From a bacterium (GTDB taxonomy: Bacteria; Campylobacterota; Campylobacteria; Campylobacterales; Sulfurovaceae), in the NCBI GenBank assembly GCA_018822805.1, contig JAHJJU010000014.1, forward strand, positions 1 to 64,000: DNA of 64,000 nucleotides, read 5' to 3'. The position numbers were made by a program, and so were the translations under genes. The notes under the pieces are model-generated. The model worked only from the letters and a program-made list of their open reading frames with translations, was not told where the DNA came from and ran no database searches. Position 1 is the stretch's first letter, and each line of letters begins with the position of its first letter. This document shows positions 18,091-28,820 of the stretch, one piece after another.

Positions 18091-18301
18091 TCCTAATATT
18101 TATTATAGTCAATTCTTAAATAAACCATCTAATGAAAACCCCTAAATCTAACGATTCACAAGAAAAACCCACAAAATATTAAGTAACATAAAAAATTTAA
18201 AACACACAAAAATACAAACTGTTCTTTATTTCACTATTCTCTCACAAACCTTCTAAATACCATTTGCAACACGTTCAACAAAAACACGCTACAATACCTC
18301 T
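18091..18301. other. AT-rich intergenic stretch before the glycosylase gene
   Basis: About 210 bp without open frames or clear repeats. GCTACAATAC just before the udg start resembles a -10 box, but it would leave almost no leader and has no good -35. I see nothing else in it. Confidence 0.4.
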
Positions 18302-18964
18302 ATGAAAAACTTACACAATGCCTTACGACTAAAACAACTCTATCAGCTTAAAGATCTTGGTTACAAATATACCAATATTAAACCTTTTTCATATGCCGAT
18401 CAGAACCCGTTAGAGTTACCAAACTCACTGAAAACACTTAAAGAACAGGCAAAAAACTGTCACCTCTGTTCACTGAGTAAAAGTCGGACAAATGTGGTGT
18501 TTGGTGAGGGGAATGAAAAAGCTACAGTAATGTTTATAGGCGATGTACCTTTAGCCATGGAAGATAATACCGGTCAACCTTTTTTAGGTCGTGGTGGAGA
18601 GATGCTAACTGCAATGATCGAAAAAGTATTGGGTCTCTCTCGTAGCGATGTTTATGTCACCAACCTTTTAAAATGTCACCCATTAAATACCCAAGAGGTA
18701 CATGAAACACAAGTGCATACCTGCAAAGCATATTTGTTTAAAGAGATGGAATTGATACAAGCAAAAATCGTTGTGACCTTAGGTGAAAAAGCTTACCACT
18801 ATGTCACCAATGATTTTACAGATTTAAAAGAGGTACGAGGTACCATTATCCAGAATAATAGCTATGTTTTAGTGCCTACCTATCATCCAAATTTTTTATT
18901 AAAGAATCCCTCGTTAAAAAAAGAGGTTTTTATGGACTTACAGAAGATTAAAGAATTGTTGTAG
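18302..18964 (+). CDS. uracil-DNA glycosylase, family 4 (iron-sulfur)
   Basis: Removes uracil arising from cytosine deamination. 220 residues. Iron-sulfur ligands: CHLC (about 54-57), then KCHPLN and a fourth cysteine in HTCKAYL. Active-site motifs: GEGNEKATVMFIGD (family pattern GEgp...), TGQPFLGRGG, VTNLLKCHP and the late PTYHPNFLL that supplies the catalytic histidine region. Family 4 enzymes usually start with the cysteine pair close to the N terminus; here a 45-residue extension precedes it. The stop codon TAG is the first TAG of a palindromic repeat (18960-18985). Confidence 0.92.
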   Translation: MKNLHNALRLKQLYQLKDLGYKYTNIKPFSYADQNPLELPNSLKTLKEQAKNCHLCSLSKSRTNVVFGEGNEKATVMFIGDVPLAMEDNTGQPFLGRGGEMLTAMIEKVLGLSRSDVYVTNLLKCHPLNTQEVHETQVHTCKAYLFKEMELIQAKIVVTLGEKAYHYVTNDFTDLKEVRGTIIQNNSYVLVPTYHPNFLLKNPSLKKEVFMDLQKIKELL

Positions 18965-18985
18965 GGTCGATTTATCGACCCTACA
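18960..18985. repeat. 26-bp palindrome, possible bidirectional terminator
   Basis: TGTAGGGTCGAT-tt-ATCGACCCTACA: a perfect 12-bp stem with a 2-nt loop between the convergent udg and clpB genes. Its TAG (18962-18964) is the udg stop codon. Member of a dispersed family with similar layout (35317, 38774, 40186, 41022, 42437). Confidence 0.85.
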
Positions 18986-18987
18986 CA

Positions 18988-21561
18988 TTAATTGACCTTT
19001 ACAGTTATGGCACCATTTTGAACATCAAATGCTACCGATGAACCTTCGACTACTTGATCTTCTAAAATAAGCTCTGCCAATCGATCTTCGACTTCATCAT
19101 ACAAAGCCCTTTTGAGAGGTCGTGCACCATAGACCGGATCAAAACCGACTTCTGCTATGTATGCCTTTGCAGCAGGTGTTAATGAGATTCTTATGTCTCT
19201 TGCAGCCAATTTTTTCTCGATACTTGCAAACAAAATATCTACAATACTCGTAATCGCTTCTAAATCTAAAGGATTAAAAATCACAATATCATCTAAACGG
19301 TTTAAAAACTCTGGCTTAAAATGTTTTTTTAACTCGGCGTTCACAGCCTCTTCACGTTCATTTCGGTCTGAAAATTGCATGATTTTGTCAGACGCAATGT
19401 TAGAAGTCATGATAATAATGGTATTTTTAAAATCAATCGTCACCCCTTTGTTGTCCGTGAGGCGACCGTCATCTAGTACTTGTAACAAGGTATTAAAGAC
19501 ATCAGGATGAGCTTTTTCTATCTCGTCAAACAGTACGACAGAGTATGGTTTACGTCGTACAGCTTCGGTTAACTGTCCACCTTCATCGTAACCCACATAC
19601 CCAGGAGGTGCCCCTACCAATCTGCTGGCTGCATGTTTTTCCATGTACTCACTCATGTCAATACGTATAAGCGACTTTTCAGAGTCAAACAAGAATTTTG
19701 CCAATGTTTTAGCCACTTGTGTTTTCCCCACACCTGTTGGTCCAAGGAACATAAATGAACCAATCGGACGGTTTGTATCACTCAGTCCGGCTTTATTACG
19801 TTTTATGGCTCGTGCTACAGCTCTTAAGGCTTCATTTTGTCCAACAACTTCTTGATTTAAAATACTCTCTACGTTTAAAATTTTATCTTTTTCACTCTGT
19901 AACATTTTGTTCACGGGAATAGAAGTCCAACGACTTACAATACTTGCGATCATCTCTTCATCAACCGAATTTTTAAGAAGCGTTCCCTCTTCAACCATGG
20001 TTTTCCATTTCTCTTCTAAGCCTCTTAGGACAGCTTCTTTTGCCGGAATTTCACCATGTTTAATCTCGGCTACTTTAGAAAAATCACCCTCACGTTCAGC
20101 AGCAGATGCTTTAATTTTCAATTCTTCAATTTGCGTTTTAATCTTTGCTTGCTCATTAAATACAGCTTTCTCATTCTCAAATTGACTTTGCAGTGAAATT
20201 TTCTCTTCTTCTAAGTCAGCCAACTCTTTCTCAATCTCGTCAAGACGTGAACTGTTTTTCTCATTCTTTTCCATTAAAAGAGCTTCTTTTTCAACCAATA
20301 ACGTTGATAATGCTCGTTTTGCTTTTGATAAATCAGTCGGTTCACTCTCTATTTGCATCTTTAACTCAGCTGCTGCTTCATCAATCAAGTCAATCGCTTT
20401 ATCCGGTAAAAATCTGTCTGTAATATAACGGTCACTCAATTTCGCAGCAGCCACCAATGCCGAATCGGTAATGGTCACATTATGGTGTGACTCCAAACGC
20501 TCTTTAATTCCCCGTAAAATCTGTAACGCTTCATTAATGGAAGGTTCCTCTACTTTAACAGGTTGAAAACGACGTTGCAGTGCTGTATCTTTTTCGAAAT
20601 ATTTTCGGTATTCTTTGAGGGTAGTTGCCCCGATGGTATGCAACTCACCCCGAGCCAATGCAGGTTTTAGAATGTTCGCAGCATCCATGCTTCCTTCACT
20701 GGCTCCTGCTCCAATGATGGTATGAATTTCATCAATAAACAAAATAACATTGGCAGCTTTTTTCACTTCATCTACCACGGCTTTAAGACGATCTTCAAAC
20801 TCACCACGATACTTGGCTCCGGCAATCAAACGACTCATATCCAAAGAGATTACACGCATGTTTTGTAAACTTAACGGTACCTCTTTATTGACAATACGTT
20901 GAGCTAAGCCCTCAACAATCGCCGTTTTACCGGTGCCCGGCTCACCGATTAAAATAGGGTTGTTTTTAGTCTTACGAATCAAAATTTGCATCATACGTTG
21001 CACTTCTTCATCCCGTCCAATTACAGGGTCAAGCTCACCATCTAACGCTTTTTTATTAAGGTCAACCCCATACTGTTCCAACGCTTCTAGTGCTTCATCA
21101 GCACTTTGAGTGTCAATACTTTTACCACCACGAATGGACTCTAATGTCTTTTTCAACTCATGTAAGTTAACATATTTTCCGATGGTATTTTTAATGAATC
21201 CGGCATCAATATTGGCAATAATCCATGCATCAACCGAAAGATATTGATCACCATTGGCTGTCATAACTCCTTCTGCTTGTTGCAGTGTAGAGACCAACTT
21301 TTGTGACAAACGAATACTCTCCTTCGTGACACTCGATACCGTTGGTAATTTATTTGCTACACTTTTAACCTCTAACTCAATGGCTGCTTTATCAATGTTC
21401 ATTTTATTAAATGCTTGATGCAACAGTGAATTGGTGTTGGTCAGAAGAGCCCAGAGAATATGTGTCGGATCTACTTCTTGATTTTTGTTATGTAACGCTA
21501 ATGAAACACCCGATTCAATCGATGAACTCATTTGATGTGTTAATTTTTCCAATATACTCAT
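18988..21561 (-). CDS. clpB: ATP-dependent protein disaggregase ClpB
   Basis: 857 residues, full length. Two AAA+ modules: Walker A GEPGTGKT (about 204-211) with Walker B ILFIDEIH, and GPTGVGKT (about 604-611) with [13 protein letters not shown] long coiled-coil M domain rich in Glu, Lys and Leu (about 405-530) separates them and distinguishes ClpB from ClpA/ClpC. The N domain (1-145) binds substrates. It solubilises aggregated proteins with DnaK after heat stress. A consensus sigma-70 promoter is visible upstream (21608-21637); no CIRCE or HspR inverted repeat was found near it. Confidence 0.98.
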   Translation of the reverse strand: MSILEKLTHQMSSSIESGVSLALHNKNQEVDPTHILWALLTNTNSLLHQAFNKMNIDKAAIELEVKSVANKLPTVSSVTKESIRLSQKLVSTLQQAEGVMTANGDQYLSVDAWIIANIDAGFIKNTIGKYVNLHELKKTLESIRGGKSIDTQSADEALEALEQYGVDLNKKALDGELDPVIGRDEEVQRMMQILIRKTKNNPILIGEPGTGKTAIVEGLAQRIVNKEVPLSLQNMRVISLDMSRLIAGAKYRGEFEDRLKAVVDEVKKAANVILFIDEIHTIIGAGASEGSMDAANILKPALARGELHTIGATTLKEYRKYFEKDTALQRRFQPVKVEEPSINEALQILRGIKERLESHHNVTITDSALVAAAKLSDRYITDRFLPDKAIDLIDEAAAELKMQIESEPTDLSKAKRALSTLLVEKEALLMEKNEKNSSRLDEIEKELADLEEEKISLQSQFENEKAVFNEQAKIKTQIEELKIKASAAEREGDFSKVAEIKHGEIPAKEAVLRGLEEKWKTMVEEGTLLKNSVDEEMIASIVSRWTSIPVNKMLQSEKDKILNVESILNQEVVGQNEALRAVARAIKRNKAGLSDTNRPIGSFMFLGPTGVGKTQVAKTLAKFLFDSEKSLIRIDMSEYMEKHAASRLVGAPPGYVGYDEGGQLTEAVRRKPYSVVLFDEIEKAHPDVFNTLLQVLDDGRLTDNKGVTIDFKNTIIIMTSNIASDKIMQFSDRNEREEAVNAELKKHFKPEFLNRLDDIVIFNPLDLEAITSIVDILFASIEKKLAARDIRISLTPAAKAYIAEVGFDPVYGARPLKRALYDEVEDRLAELILEDQVVEGSSVAFDVQNGAITVKVN

Positions 21562-21607
21562 TTTTTTATTCCTTAAAATATTTATTTAATATTATTTAGT
21601 CTGCATT

Positions 21608-21637
21608 ATTATACAAAGTTTAGTGTACTATTGTCAA
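21608..21637 (-). promoter_or_regulatory. sigma-70 promoter of clpB
   Basis: Read on the minus strand: TTGACA (21637-21632), 18-bp spacer, TATAAT (21613-21608). Both boxes are perfect matches to consensus. The transcript would have a leader of about 40 nt before clpB ATG at 21561. Confidence 0.75.
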
Positions 21638-21806
21638 GTTTAAATTAAAAAAATGAAATTATTTTACTCAAAAAGAAGTAATGAATATAAAGTTTTAAAG
21701 GCTTATATTGTATATTTTAACATAGCCATCATATTATTAGTGAACTTTTAGCAATTTTTGATAAAATATACCTCTTATAAAAACCGACGGGATTAATGAT
21801 AACTAA

Positions 21807-23117
21807 ATGATAATTAAAAACAAAAAAGCAATATTTTTTGGCTTTCTTTCAACAGTAACTGCCTCAGTAATTTTTGCAACCAACGCACAAGCAGAAAACT
21901 TTGATGCACCCAGTGCTCAAACTTCAAAACTAGAGGCTTATCTCAAATTTACAAAAATAGTACAGTTGATAGAGGAACAATACGTAGATGATATTAATGC
22001 CAGTGATATCATTGACAATGCCCTAAAAGGGATGTTAAGTAATCTCGATGCCCACTCTTCGTTTATGGATGCCAAAGAGACAAAAGAGCTACAAATCCAA
22101 ACCAATGGTGAGTTCGGAGGTTTAGGTATTACAGTAGGTATGAAAGATGGTGCTTTAACTGTTATTGCACCACTTGAGGGAACCCCTGCAGATAAAGCCG
22201 GTATTAAAGCCGGTGACATTATTTTAAAAATTAATGAAAAAGCCACCATTGGTATGACCATTGATAAAGCTGTATCGTTAATGCGTGGAAAACCAAAAAC
22301 AGCCATTGAATTGACCATTGTTCGAAAAGGTGTAAACAAACCTTTGACAATTGAAATCGTTAGAGATATTATTGAAATTCAATCGGTTTACAGTAAAACC
22401 ATTGGTGACGATATTTTATACCTGCGTATTACCTCATTTGATCAAAAAGTGGTAATGGGCATGAAAAAAGCCATTTCAGAACATCCTAAAAACAAAGGAA
22501 TCATTCTTGACCTTAGAAACAATCCGGGTGGTCTCTTGAACCAAGCCATCGGTGTTGTTGATATGTTTGTTAAAGAGGGAGCCATTGTTAGTCAAAAAGG
22601 TAAAATCGCTGAAGAGAACTTGGTTTACAATGCGACCAATGGAAATACAGACAGTAATACACCACTGGTTGTTTTAGTCAACGGTGGTAGTGCCAGTGCC
22701 AGTGAAATTGTATCGGGTGCATTGCAAGATCACAAAAGAGCTGTGATTGTTGGAGAAAAAACATTTGGTAAAGGTTCAGTACAAGTGGTTATGCCGATTT
22801 CAAATGATGAAGCACTACGTTTAACCATTGCACGTTACTACCTTCCAAGTGGCAGAACCATTCAGGCAGTAGGTGTAACTCCTGATGTTGAGGTCTTGTA
22901 TGGTGAAATTCAAAAAGCTGAAGAGGGAATTTCAATTAAAGAGAAAGATCTACAGAAGCATCTTGAAAGCGAATTAGAAAAAGTTGACGGAAAAAAAGAT
23001 GAAGCAGACAAAAATGAAGACAAAACCATCATTACTGACGAGCAAATCTATAAAGATTCTCAACTAAAAAGTGCGATTGATATTCTTAAAGCACTCATGA
23101 TTACAAACAACAAATAA
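21807..23117 (+). CDS. ctpA: carboxyl-terminal processing protease, S41 family
   Basis: 436 residues. Periplasmic serine protease that trims C termini of envelope proteins. A signal sequence (about 8-28, [22 protein letters not shown]), a PDZ domain (about 95-165, [12 protein letters not shown], then [13 protein letters not shown]) and the protease core with LRNNPGG, the nucleophile in [14 protein letters not shown] and the lysine in [11 protein letters not shown]. The charged C-terminal tail (about 375-410) is poorly conserved. Opens an operon whose other early genes belong to purine synthesis; purC follows 11 bp on. Confidence 0.95.
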   Translation: MIIKNKKAIFFGFLSTVTASVIFATNAQAENFDAPSAQTSKLEAYLKFTKIVQLIEEQYVDDINASDIIDNALKGMLSNLDAHSSFMDAKETKELQIQTNGEFGGLGITVGMKDGALTVIAPLEGTPADKAGIKAGDIILKINEKATIGMTIDKAVSLMRGKPKTAIELTIVRKGVNKPLTIEIVRDIIEIQSVYSKTIGDDILYLRITSFDQKVVMGMKKAISEHPKNKGIILDLRNNPGGLLNQAIGVVDMFVKEGAIVSQKGKIAEENLVYNATNGNTDSNTPLVVLVNGGSASASEIVSGALQDHKRAVIVGEKTFGKGSVQVVMPISNDEALRLTIARYYLPSGRTIQAVGVTPDVEVLYGEIQKAEEGISIKEKDLQKHLESELEKVDGKKDEADKNEDKTIITDEQIYKDSQLKSAIDILKALMITNNK

Positions 23118-23128
23118 GGACAAAAACA

Positions 23129-23845
23129 ATGGAAAAAACTGCATTACTCTATGAAGGTAAAGCTAAGAAAATTTGGAATACAGAAGATGAAACACTTTTA
23201 ATTTCTGAGTTTAAAGATGATTTAACAGCATTTAATGGTGAGAAAAAATCAAGTGAAGAGGGCAAAGGTGCCCTTAACAATAAAATTTCTACGGAACTTT
23301 TTAAACTTTTAAACAACAAAGGGATTCCTACCCATTTTGTAAAGATGTTGGACGACAACCATATGTTACATAAAAAAGCAAATGTAATTTTAATAGAAGT
23401 GATTGTACGAAATATCGCAACAGGTAGTTTAAGTAGAAATCTTGGTATTGAAAATGGAAAAGTATTGCCATTTACCTTGGTTGAGTTTGATTACAAAAAT
23501 GATGCACTTGGTGACCCAAAACTCAATGACCAACACTGTCTTATTCTTGAATTGGTAAACAACAGCGATGAGTTGGATTACATTCGTTACATGGCACGAA
23601 AAATCAACAACATTCTTCAAAAATTCTATGCCGATAAAGAGTTAACACTGGTTGACTTTAAATTGGAATTTGGTAGAGATTTAGATGGAAACATTATTCT
23701 TATTGATGAACTTAGTCCGGACAACTTTAGACTTTGGGATGCAACTACAGGTGAAAGCATGGACAAAGATAGATTTAGACAAGGTCTAGGTGGACTTAAA
23801 GTTGCTTATGAAGAAGTTTTAAATCGAATTCTTGGTACAAAATAA
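23129..23845 (+). CDS. purC: SAICAR synthase
   Basis: Phosphoribosylaminoimidazole-succinocarboxamide synthase, 238 residues. Adds aspartate to CAIR with ATP in purine synthesis. Recognised from [10 protein letters not shown] at the N terminus (nucleotide loop), [17 protein letters not shown] and the aspartate-site block [12 protein letters not shown]. Second gene of the ctpA operon; purS and purQ follow, so three steps of the pathway are made from one transcript. Confidence 0.97.
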   Translation: MEKTALLYEGKAKKIWNTEDETLLISEFKDDLTAFNGEKKSSEEGKGALNNKISTELFKLLNNKGIPTHFVKMLDDNHMLHKKANVILIEVIVRNIATGSLSRNLGIENGKVLPFTLVEFDYKNDALGDPKLNDQHCLILELVNNSDELDYIRYMARKINNILQKFYADKELTLVDFKLEFGRDLDGNIILIDELSPDNFRLWDATTGESMDKDRFRQGLGGLKVAYEEVLNRILGTK

Positions 23846-23894
23846 ACCAAACCATACACACAAAACGTTAACATATCTCAAAACAGGAAATAAA

Positions 23895-24134
23895 ATGACA
23901 GCAATAGTAAACATATTTTTAAAAGAAGGCGTACTTGACCCTCAAGGAAAAGCAATTCATCATGCACTTGATGCAATGAACTTTGAAGGGGTAGAAGACG
24001 TAAGAATGGGAAAACAAATTGTTCTAAAATTGAGCAGTAATAACAGAGAAGACGCACTCAAAAAAGTAGAACAAATGGCTGAAGAAATTTTAGCAAATAC
24101 CGTTATTGAAGATTACACTATAGAGTTGGTATAA
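23895..24134 (+). CDS. purS: FGAM synthase subunit PurS
   Basis: 79 residues from ATG 23895, which has CAGGAA at the right distance; the in-frame ATG at 23832 lies inside purC and is rejected. Small structural subunit of the three-part formylglycinamidine ribonucleotide synthase (PurS-PurQ-PurL). Typical pattern VNIFLKEGVLDPQGKAI and VEDVRMGKQI. Its TAA shares the A with the ATG of purQ. purL is not in the window. Confidence 0.95.
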   Translation: MTAIVNIFLKEGVLDPQGKAIHHALDAMNFEGVEDVRMGKQIVLKLSSNNREDALKKVEQMAEEILANTVIEDYTIELV

Positions 24135-24808
24135 TGAAACATATAGCCATATTACAATTTCCGGGAACCAACTGTGATTTAGATACAAAATATGCTTTTG
24201 AAAAACTGGGTTGTAGCACTTCTGTTATTTGGCATAAAGAGACAACCCTTCCGGAAAATACAGATTTGGTTGTTGTTCCCGGTGGGTTCTCTTATGGTGA
24301 CTATTTACGTTCTGGTGCCATTGCACAATTTTCTCCTGTTATGCAAGCTGTAATTGATTATGCAAACAAAGGTGGGAAGGTTTTAGGTATCTGTAACGGT
24401 TTCCAAATTTTAACAGAAGTTGGTCTTTTACCCGGTGCATTAAAAAGAAATATCGGTCTTCACTTTATTTCAAGATTTCAGACACTAAAAGTGGTGAACA
24501 ACAACAATGACTTTTTAAAAAAATGTCAAAATAATGAAGTTTTAAATATCCCTATTGCCCATGCAGATGGAAACTACTACATTGATGAAGATGGATTTAA
24601 AGAGTTAGAAGCCAATGATCAAATTTTAGTACGTTACTCAGATGAGCATGGAGAACCAATTGTTGTTAATGGTTCTGTAACTTCTATTGCCGGTGTTTGT
24701 AACAAAAACAAAAATGTATTTGGACTGATGCCTCACCCTGAACGTGCATTAGAAAGCATATTGGGTTCTGAAGATGGTATTAAGATGCTAGAGGGTCCAA
24801 TCGCTTAA
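24134..24808 (+). CDS. purQ: FGAM synthase glutaminase subunit PurQ
   Basis: 224 residues, class I glutamine amidotransferase that supplies ammonia to PurL. FPGTNCD near the N terminus, nucleophile in LGICNGFQ (Cys about 86) and the histidine-glutamate pair in MPHPERA. Joined by one-base stop/start overlaps to purS before it and to the membrane protein after it. Confidence 0.97.
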   Translation: MKHIAILQFPGTNCDLDTKYAFEKLGCSTSVIWHKETTLPENTDLVVVPGGFSYGDYLRSGAIAQFSPVMQAVIDYANKGGKVLGICNGFQILTEVGLLPGALKRNIGLHFISRFQTLKVVNNNNDFLKKCQNNEVLNIPIAHADGNYYIDEDGFKELEANDQILVRYSDEHGEPIVVNGSVTSIAGVCNKNKNVFGLMPHPERALESILGSEDGIKMLEGPIA

Positions 24809-25845
24809 TGAAGAACTTAAAATCATACCTTTTTTGGTTCATCTCTTTTTTCTTAACACTCTCTAGCACCCTCGTTGCTAATGATGTAGAGTACAGTTAT
24901 ATTCCTAAAAAAGTCTATGAAAAACAAGTTTTTCCCATCAGTTTTTTAACCACCAACAATCCTGATAACAATCAAATCTCATTTAGTTTTTCAGGAAATA
25001 AAAAACCTGTACTCGAAGAGCCCGTTATTATTCGTAATGGAGCAAAAACTTTTTATACCTTCTATTTTAAAACTACGGAAAAACTGTTTCAAATCCCTAA
25101 AATTTTAGTCGAAGTTAATGGTCGATATACGACCTTGTCCGGTGTAAAAATTCCGGTAAAAAAACTTCCTCCAAAAGATAATTTTTCAGGAGTTATTGCC
25201 TCTGGATTAAAAATAAAAAATCATCAAGTCTCTACTTTTGATGAAAGTAGCAACCTTATAGCCATTGCTCTTGAAGCACACGATGCCAACTTAGAAGACA
25301 TCTATGTCCCTTCAGCACTAAAAGACGGTATAGAAAATGCAAAACGTGATGGTTCTAGAATGGAAATTCATTATTATATTGTCTTACCTTCAGAACAAAC
25401 ATCACTCATTTTTTCTTATTTTGACACCATTAAAGAAACTTTTGTTGAAAAGTTTATTCCCATACAAGTGCATGATGGATCAGTCGCTGCGCAAACCGAT
25501 CTTAACCCAAAAGACGACAGCTTTGAAGCATTAAAAAAATACACCCTTATAAGTTTAACCGTTCTATTTTCACTCCTCTTTCTTTGGAAAAAAGATTTCT
25601 TCTACCTCATTATGGCTGTGATCGCTTCTGCTGTGCTTTTAACCTTCTATACAGCTCTAGCAAAAGTGTGTATCAAAGAAGGCTCACCTCTTTACATCGT
25701 ACCCACGTCAAACAGTACAACCAGTATACATATTGATAAACGCCTTACAACCACCAAATTGGCACAACGTAATGAATTTGTAAAAATAGAGTATAAAAAT
25801 GGTATCATAGGATGGATTAAAAATGAAGATCTTTGCGAAGATTAG
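24808..25845 (+). CDS. membrane protein with C-terminal SH3-like domain
   Basis: 345 residues, not assigned to a named function. A signal sequence (about 5-24) is followed by a periplasmic beta-rich region (25-240, with a BatD-like look: paired strands, YIPKKVYEKQVFPISF), two hydrophobic segments (about 243-260 and 263-283), and a last 60 residues (PLYIVPTSNSTTSIHI, then EFVKIEYKNGIIGWI) with the pattern of a bacterial SH3b domain, which often contacts peptidoglycan. It sits between purQ and plsC with overlaps on both sides, so it is co-translated with them, but I see no biochemical link. Confidence 0.6.
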   Translation: MKNLKSYLFWFISFFLTLSSTLVANDVEYSYIPKKVYEKQVFPISFLTTNNPDNNQISFSFSGNKKPVLEEPVIIRNGAKTFYTFYFKTTEKLFQIPKILVEVNGRYTTLSGVKIPVKKLPPKDNFSGVIASGLKIKNHQVSTFDESSNLIAIALEAHDANLEDIYVPSALKDGIENAKRDGSRMEIHYYIVLPSEQTSLIFSYFDTIKETFVEKFIPIQVHDGSVAAQTDLNPKDDSFEALKKYTLISLTVLFSLLFLWKKDFFYLIMAVIASAVLLTFYTALAKVCIKEGSPLYIVPTSNSTTSIHIDKRLTTTKLAQRNEFVKIEYKNGIIGWIKNEDLCED

Positions 25846-26533
25846 GTTCTATTATGGAGCAGCCATCATCACATTGATTGCTGCCGGTATCATGGTTCCT
25901 CTTTTGTTTTTTTTTAGAAGTAAACATAACTTTATTTTACACTACTTTAACAAAGTCATTATCTTCCTCATTGGTGGAAAAATTGTAACTCATGGAAGCA
26001 GAGACAACAGTACGAATATGTTTGTCATTAACCACCAAGGAATTATTGACATCATTGCCATGGAAGCTGCTGAAAAAACAGACATGCAGTGGGTAGCGAA
26101 AAAACAACTTTTTGATACTCCATGGTTTGGATATTTGTTAAAACTCCCTCAAATGATTGAAGTGGATAGAGAAAACAAATCCGGGCTCATTAAACTCTTA
26201 CGTCATGCTAAGGATACCAAAGAGAATACCAACAGAGTAATAGCCATCTTCCCTGAAGGAACAAGAACCGAAAAACAAAAACTGCTTAAATTTAAAGCCG
26301 GTACACGTCTTATTGTTGAAAAACTCAATATGAAGATACAACCCGTGATCATTACCAACAGTAAAAAACTGCTCAATGAGCATAACAAAACAGCCCACTC
26401 CTCAACGGTACACATTAGCTATATGGAGACCATTCAAGTAGATGGTAGCGACAAAGAGTGGTACAGCCATCTTCAACACTTGATGCAAGAAAAAATCAAT
26501 GAAGAACACAATAAATATGAAAGAGAACGATAA
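25823..26533 (+). CDS. plsC: 1-acylglycerol-3-phosphate acyltransferase
   Basis: Makes phosphatidic acid from lysophosphatidic acid at the inner membrane. 236 residues. An N-terminal membrane helix (about 8-32) precedes acyltransferase motif I NHQGIID (His-x4-Asp, about 70-76), LPQMIEVDR, and motif III FPEGTRT (about 146-152). Overlaps the preceding gene by 23 bp and abuts the next. Confidence 0.93.
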   Translation: MKIFAKIRFYYGAAIITLIAAGIMVPLLFFFRSKHNFILHYFNKVIIFLIGGKIVTHGSRDNSTNMFVINHQGIIDIIAMEAAEKTDMQWVAKKQLFDTPWFGYLLKLPQMIEVDRENKSGLIKLLRHAKDTKENTNRVIAIFPEGTRTEKQKLLKFKAGTRLIVEKLNMKIQPVIITNSKKLLNEHNKTAHSSTVHISYMETIQVDGSDKEWYSHLQHLMQEKINEEHNKYERER

Positions 26534-26821
26534 ATGAATAGAGAAGAAACAGCTTTAAGTGAAACACCTCTAGGCGATGAATTAGAAAAACACATACGTA
26601 AGCTGATTAATCCATTAAAAGATGAGGATGAACTAAAAAAAGTTTTAAAAGTAAAGCTCACAAAAAAAGAATTCAAAGTTTTAAATAACTGGGCAAATAA
26701 TGAACCTATAGAACCCCTACTCGGAAAGCTTGGTTTAGATGAAAAACGCTATGGAGATCTCTCTTTAAAATTGATTAAAAAGCTTAATCAAGAGAAATTA
26801 AAACAAGAGATAATGATATAG
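26534..26821 (+). CDS. small charged protein of unknown function
   Basis: 95 residues, mostly helical and rich in Lys, Glu and Leu, no cysteine and no membrane segment. Starts directly after the plsC stop codon, so it is part of that operon. I do not recognise the family. Its stop codon is inside the left arm of a terminator-like palindrome. Confidence 0.6.
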   Translation: MNREETALSETPLGDELEKHIRKLINPLKDEDELKKVLKVKLTKKEFKVLNNWANNEPIEPLLGKLGLDEKRYGDLSLKLIKKLNQEKLKQEIMI

Positions 26822-26842
26822 AAGGGATTTTAACCTTCTATA
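26817..26842. terminator. bidirectional terminator between the plsC operon and rpoD
   Basis: TATAGAAGG (26817-26825) and CCTTCTATA (26834-26842) form a 9-bp stem with an 8-nt loop. GTTTTTAAG follows on the plus strand. Both arms overlap the ends of the convergent genes: one carries a stop codon, the other encodes the last residues of RpoD. Confidence 0.6.
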
Positions 26843-28692
26843 TAGTTTTTAAGTTTACGCCCTACTCTTGGGTGTTTTAATTTTTTAATTGCAGATGACT
26901 CAATCTGTCGTACACGCTCACGTGTGACACTCAATTCTTTTCCAATCTCTTCTAACGTTCTGTCACTCTCATCACTAAGCAATCCAAAACGCATACGAAT
27001 TACAGCTTTTTCACGCTCATTTAACTGATCAAGTACTTCATCTATCTGATTGTTAAGATCATCTTTAAGTACAGCTTCTGAAGGACTAATGGTGGTCTTA
27101 TCTTCAATAAAGTCACCAAATCGTCCATCATCTTCATCACCGACAGGTGTCTCAAGACTTACAGGCTCTTTTGTAATTTTAATCACGTTTTTCACTTTAT
27201 CAACCGATAAACCAACCTCTTTAGCAATGGTATCTAAATCCGGCTCTTTACCTGTCTCTTGAAGATTTTTACGAATAATTTTATTAATTCGGTTAATGGT
27301 CTCGATCATGTGAATAGGAATTCTAATCGTACGTGCTTGGTCGGCAATGGCTCTTGAAATTGCCTGACGAATCCACCACGTTGCATACGTCGAGAATTTA
27401 TAACCTTTTTGGTACTCAAACTTATCAACAGCCTTCATAAGACCAATATTACCCTCTTGAATCAAGTCAAGAAATGGCAAACCACGGTTCGTATAACGTT
27501 TCGCTATGGAAACAACCAATCGAAGGTTTGACTTTGCCATTCGCGTTTTTGCTACTTCAGACCTGGTTTTACCACGACGAATTTGCCCTAAGATTTCAGA
27601 TAATTTTTCAGGATCAAGGTCAAAACTGTCTTTACTCGCTTCTCTGGTCTCATAAAGTTTTTTAATCTCAACATAGGTACTCACCATTGTTGTTTCAGGT
27701 ACAGCATCAGTAATGTCATCTTTATCCATCTCTAAGATATTGCTTAAGATCTCTTCGTGATTGACTTTTAAGGTATCGTTAAAAAGTGGTAATTTATACT
27801 CAAGTCTTTTTAATTCTTTATCAAATCCATCATCACTTTTAAGTGCTGTTTCCATTGCTTTTACAAGCTCATTAATCAACTTAGATGTTGGTCCTAAATC
27901 TATCAATGCTTTTTTCTGTTGCTGTTTTTTAAAAGCAACTTTCATCTGTTCATGAAGTTTTTTCTCATCACTCTCATCACTCTCAAGAATAACATCCAAC
28001 TCTTCACGACTCTTTAACCAATCTTTTTTGGCTTTATCAAGAGCTTTAAAACTGTTAACAACTTGTTGTACTCGTTTATCAGCATCGTTGATCTCTGTAC
28101 CAATCTCATCATCGTCATTATCGTCATTATCATCATCGTCTTTATCGTCACTACTATCTTTTTCATCTTCAAAGCTTTTAAAAAGCTCTTTAACACGACG
28201 TTCACGATTCAAAAGAGGCTCTTTATAGTTCAAAATATAGTCAATTAAGTAAGGAACTGAACAGATGGCATCCAAAATAACATCTTCTCCGGATTCTATC
28301 TCTCGACTTAAATAGACCTCTTCATCTTTGGTAAGTAAAGGAATTTTTCCCATCTCACGAAGATACATACGAACAGGGCTATCCGAACGACTCCATTCTA
28401 AAAGCTCTTTCTCTTTTAAAAAATCAAATCCCTCTTCTTCCCCTTCTTGTATGCTTTTTTCTCTCGCTAATGCTCGTTTTTCCTTCTCTGAAGCAGAAAG
28501 GAATTTTGCATATTCAGAAGAGGTCACAAGTTCAACTTTACTCTCTTGAGTAAGTTTTAATATTTTTCTTGATTGTACTAGCGTTGGTAGTTTTTCAAAC
28601 TCTTTTGCTAAATTTTCATAGGTGAGTAGGTCACCCTTTTTGCAGGTCTTAAATATTTCGTCTAATTTTTTATTGATATCTTTTGTAGCCAA
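26830..28692 (-). CDS. rpoD: primary RNA polymerase sigma factor RpoD
   Basis: 620 residues. Region 1.1 (1-90) is followed by region 1.2 ([16 protein letters not shown]), a long acidic non-conserved region with an Asp run (about 165-190), region 2 ([38 protein letters not shown]), region 3, and region 4 with the -35 reader [10 protein letters not shown] near the C terminus. Housekeeping sigma-70; in this phylum few alternative sigma factors exist, so most promoters seen here should be its targets. Confidence 0.98.
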   Translation of the reverse strand: MATKDINKKLDEIFKTCKKGDLLTYENLAKEFEKLPTLVQSRKILKLTQESKVELVTSSEYAKFLSASEKEKRALAREKSIQEGEEEGFDFLKEKELLEWSRSDSPVRMYLREMGKIPLLTKDEEVYLSREIESGEDVILDAICSVPYLIDYILNYKEPLLNRERRVKELFKSFEDEKDSSDDKDDDDNDDNDDDEIGTEINDADKRVQQVVNSFKALDKAKKDWLKSREELDVILESDESDEKKLHEQMKVAFKKQQQKKALIDLGPTSKLINELVKAMETALKSDDGFDKELKRLEYKLPLFNDTLKVNHEEILSNILEMDKDDITDAVPETTMVSTYVEIKKLYETREASKDSFDLDPEKLSEILGQIRRGKTRSEVAKTRMAKSNLRLVVSIAKRYTNRGLPFLDLIQEGNIGLMKAVDKFEYQKGYKFSTYATWWIRQAISRAIADQARTIRIPIHMIETINRINKIIRKNLQETGKEPDLDTIAKEVGLSVDKVKNVIKITKEPVSLETPVGDEDDGRFGDFIEDKTTISPSEAVLKDDLNNQIDEVLDQLNEREKAVIRMRFGLLSDESDRTLEEIGKELSVTRERVRQIESSAIKKLKHPRVGRKLKNYIEG

Positions 28693-28820
28693 GAGGAAGA
28701 CTCCTTATTAAATAATGGGGTATTTTGTGGGTCACTAATTTTCGACATTATACCCAAATATTTTTAGTAGTAAATTAAATCCTTTTACAAACAATGATTT
28801 TTCGGGATTAAAAGAGGTTT

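Noticed and set aside
13538-18301. csn2, cas4 or other extra genes of the Cas9 locus
   Set aside because: All space is filled by cas2, cas1, cas9 and the tracrRNA; no further frame fits.
21562-21806. Heat-shock operator before clpB
   Set aside because: No CIRCE (TTAGCACTC) or HspR-type (CTTGAGT) inverted repeat; only a consensus sigma-70 promoter.
23832-23894. Earlier ATG for purS
   Set aside because: Lies inside purC, has no ribosome site and encodes residues not found in the family.
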